This document shows, piece by piece, positions 63,813 to 64,000 of a stretch of DNA of 64,000 bases. A program made the translations under genes and the position numbers. This DNA comes from Algoriphagus winogradskyi. Lineage in GTDB: Bacteria > Bacteroidota > Bacteroidia > Cytophagales > Cyclobacteriaceae. Under the pieces are notes generated by a model. The model saw only the letters and a list, made by a program, of their open reading frames with translations. It made no database searches and was not told where the DNA came from. Position 1 is the first letter of the stretch. Each line of letters starts with the position of its first letter. The stretch is taken from assembly GCF_900182815.1 (NCBI RefSeq), contig NZ_FXUA01000003.1, positions 558,001 to 622,000 of the forward strand, written 5' to 3'.

Positions 63813-64000
63813 TTATTGTAAAAAGGCAGGAAGAAAAAGCACGTTGCCATCCTGATCCAAAATCATATCAAATCCATCCTCAGTCTCTCCAACTTTCCTA
63901 AAATCTGCCAAATCCACCAATAAACTGTCGTTGGAAGCTTGTGATGGCAGAGTATGAGCGTAAGAAACCTTTTCTCTTAGAGAGGTAGACTCAATTGGTG
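63813..64000 (-). CDS. C-terminal end of an unidentified protein (partial)
   Basis: The minus strand is open from the right edge to a TAA at 63813-63815, giving about 61 residues that end in DQDGNVLFLPAFLQ. The tail has a beta-strand look and no membrane helix. I do not recognise the family. Confidence 0.5.
   Translation of the reverse strand, partial: PIESTSLREKVSYAHTLPSQASNDSLLVDLADFRKVGETEDGFDMILDQDGNVLFLPAFLQ

Overview
The window looks like chromosomal DNA from a Bacteroidota bacterium. It is most likely a member of the Cytophagales close to Algoriphagus/Cyclobacteriaceae; that placement is inference from gene content. Supporting signs are two SusC/SusD pairs, a type IX secretion plug protein, PUR-alpha-like DUF3276, Lacal_2735, glutamine synthetase III, and Bacteroidota promoters of the TTG-N19/20-TAnnTTTG type. 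I saw no rRNA, tRNA, insertion sequence, prophage or CRISPR array. Two genes run off the window edges (1-114 and 63813-64000).

Region 1 (1-32.6 kb) is mostly core and housekeeping. In order it holds: a TRAFs-binding-type putative signalling or immune protein; an M3 oligopeptidase; two AI-2E-family permeases; a TPR lipoprotein; two histidine kinases; aconitase; a LuxC-like acyl-CoA reductase opposite a ferredoxin; DUF3276; YchF; a stand-alone Cas6-like protein; a type IX secretion plug protein; an ABC-F ATPase; a PQQ-type dehydrogenase lipoprotein; a TetR/ABC1-kinase pair; HslV; pyruvate dehydrogenase E2; a YheT hydrolase; an SRAP protein; a FabH-like synthase; and a YwqK/MORN protein followed by a tiny Lacal_2735 gene.

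Region 2 (32.7-54 kb) is the accessory part and reads as one nutrient-acquisition locus. A cupin sugar-isomerase-like gene faces away from a ROK regulator. The regulator is followed on the plus strand by a secreted FG-GAP/ASPIC protein, a vanadium-haloperoxidase/PAP2-type protein and a sulfatase. Converging on them from the minus strand are two terminated SusC-SusD units, then a ROK kinase and a secreted FAD oxidoreductase. The locus has no glycoside hydrolase, polysaccharide lyase, ECF sigma factor or SusR/hybrid two-component regulator. Its logic appears to be uptake by SusCD, periplasmic oxidation and desulfation, sugar phosphorylation, and control by the ROK protein. The substrate is unknown.

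Region 3 (54-64 kb) returns to core metabolism: glutamine synthetase III, MtaB, a DUF805 protein, a GH13 branching enzyme that resembles the eukaryotic type, a YdeI-like protein, a GMC oxidoreductase and a small acidic protein.

The most unusual items are the Cas6-like gene without a CRISPR locus, the hydrolase-free SusCD/ROK/oxidoreductase locus, the TRAFs-binding protein, and a near-identical motif about 90 bp upstream of both susC genes.
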